From: Caulobacteraceae bacterium
GTDB taxonomy: Bacteria; Pseudomonadota; Alphaproteobacteria; Caulobacterales; Caulobacteraceae
NCBI GenBank assembly: GCA_947479185.1
Contig: CANJYY010000122.1
Span: 1-7,225 of the forward strand
DNA: 7,225 nucleotides
Reading direction: 5' to 3'
The notes below the pieces were generated by a model. It searched no databases, was not told the DNA's origin, and worked only from the letters and a program-made list of their open reading frames with translations. Positions 6,803-7,225 of the stretch are shown here, in pieces. Position 1 is the first letter of the stretch. Each line of letters opens with the position of its first letter. A program made the translations under genes and the position numbers.

Positions 6803-7225
6803 GGCGCCACCGGCTGGACGGAAGCGGCCGCGGCCTGCGGCTCGCCGCGATAGAGGGTCAGGGTCATGTCGTCGCCATTGGAATAGTCCACGCCGGAAAT
6901 GGACCCGGCGGGGCGGGGTGACAAGCCGGCGGCCTTCAGCGCGGCGAGGAAGGCGGGCTTTTCCTTCCCCTCGACGATCGCCGGCCGGCCGGCGGCGATG
7001 GCCTCGGCCGCGTCCGTCGCGCCGCCCAGGCCCGTGTCGGTGCCCAGCGCGAACACCAGGCTGGGCTCGGCGTAGCCGGCCACTTCCACCGGTCCGGGCA
7101 CCACCCCGGCGCGCGGGGCCAGGCCGGTGCTTTCCATGGCCGTGGCCAGCCGCTGCGACAGCCAAAGGGGCTCCAGCCGCGGAGCCAGTTGGCCGAAGAA
7201 GGCGGCATGGGCCAACAGGCCCATC
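6799..7225 (-). CDS. C-terminal part of an ArnT-like membrane glycosyltransferase (GT39/GT83 type, 5' end cut)
   Basis: The last 141 residues of a protein whose beginning lies beyond the right edge; the Met at 7224-7222 is probably internal. The segment starts with the end of a hydrophobic stretch (GLLAHAAFFGQLAP). A soluble domain follows with LWLSQRLATAM, EVAGYAEPSLVFALGTDT (47-64), GRPAIVEGKE and GVDYSNGDDMTLTLYR. I recognise GY-EPSLVF-LGT as typical of the periplasmic C-terminal domain of ArnT-like lipid-linked sugar transferases in alphaproteobacteria. In that family a polyprenyl-phosphate sugar donor is used to modify an envelope glycolipid or protein. The catalytic membrane region is not in the window, so the acceptor and sugar cannot be told. 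Its TGA overlaps the ATG of the downstream lyase by 4 bp, so the two are probably coexpressed. Confidence 0.72.
   Translation of the reverse strand, partial: MGLLAHAAFFGQLAPRLEPLWLSQRLATAMESTGLAPRAGVVPGPVEVAGYAEPSLVFALGTDTGLGGATDAAEAIAAGRPAIVEGKEKPAFLAALKAAGLSPRPAGSISGVDYSNGDDMTLTLYRGEPQAAAASVQPVAP

Noticed and set aside
5756..6853. A 365-codon plus-strand open frame across the repeat element and antisense to the lyase
   Set aside because: It begins inside the inverted-repeat element and is codon-aligned antisense to the HMG-CoA lyase family gene. The translation has no recognisable domain.

Overview
The window is very GC-rich DNA, with coding regions strongly biased to codons ending in G or C. 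Gene content, the style of the intergenic repeats and the form of the Smc hinge all suggest an alphaproteobacterium of the Caulobacterales (Caulobacter or Phenylobacterium type). That placement is inferred from recognition, not from a database comparison. No phage, transposase, CRISPR, toxin-antitoxin, rRNA or tRNA gene is visible.

Left part (1-1529): the 5' end of mutY (DNA repair glycosylase, minus strand, cut by the window edge) faces away from a DUF721 gene on the plus strand, the family of the replicative helicase loader DciA. The 225-bp gap between them is largely filled by two related repeat copies in inverted orientation (804-922), with a third repeat-like fragment against the DUF721 start.

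Centre (1530-5720): a promoter region (1526-1631) precedes a DsbA-like thioredoxin-fold lipoprotein and the chromosome condensation ATPase Smc. The two genes are 21 bp apart on the same strand and probably form one operon. Smc starts at GTG behind a purine-rich ribosome binding site and is full length (1146 aa), with a compact, unusual hinge. MutY, DciA and Smc form a genome-maintenance block in which the periplasmic lipoprotein is the odd member.

Right part (5721-7225): smc converges on a minus-strand gene pair. The upstream member is the C-terminal end of an apparent ArnT-like membrane glycosyltransferase (running off the right edge). Its stop codon overlaps the start of an HMG-CoA lyase family enzyme. 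The 176-bp convergent gap is almost entirely a symmetric element: two 54-nt inverted arms around a 50-nt spacer, each arm holding two hairpins. All nine stem substitutions between the arms preserve pairing. This element is the most interesting structure in the window.

I found no clearly new multi-gene system. Most of the window is ordinary, conserved chromosomal core; the repeats, the Smc hinge and the lyase variant are the points worth a second look.
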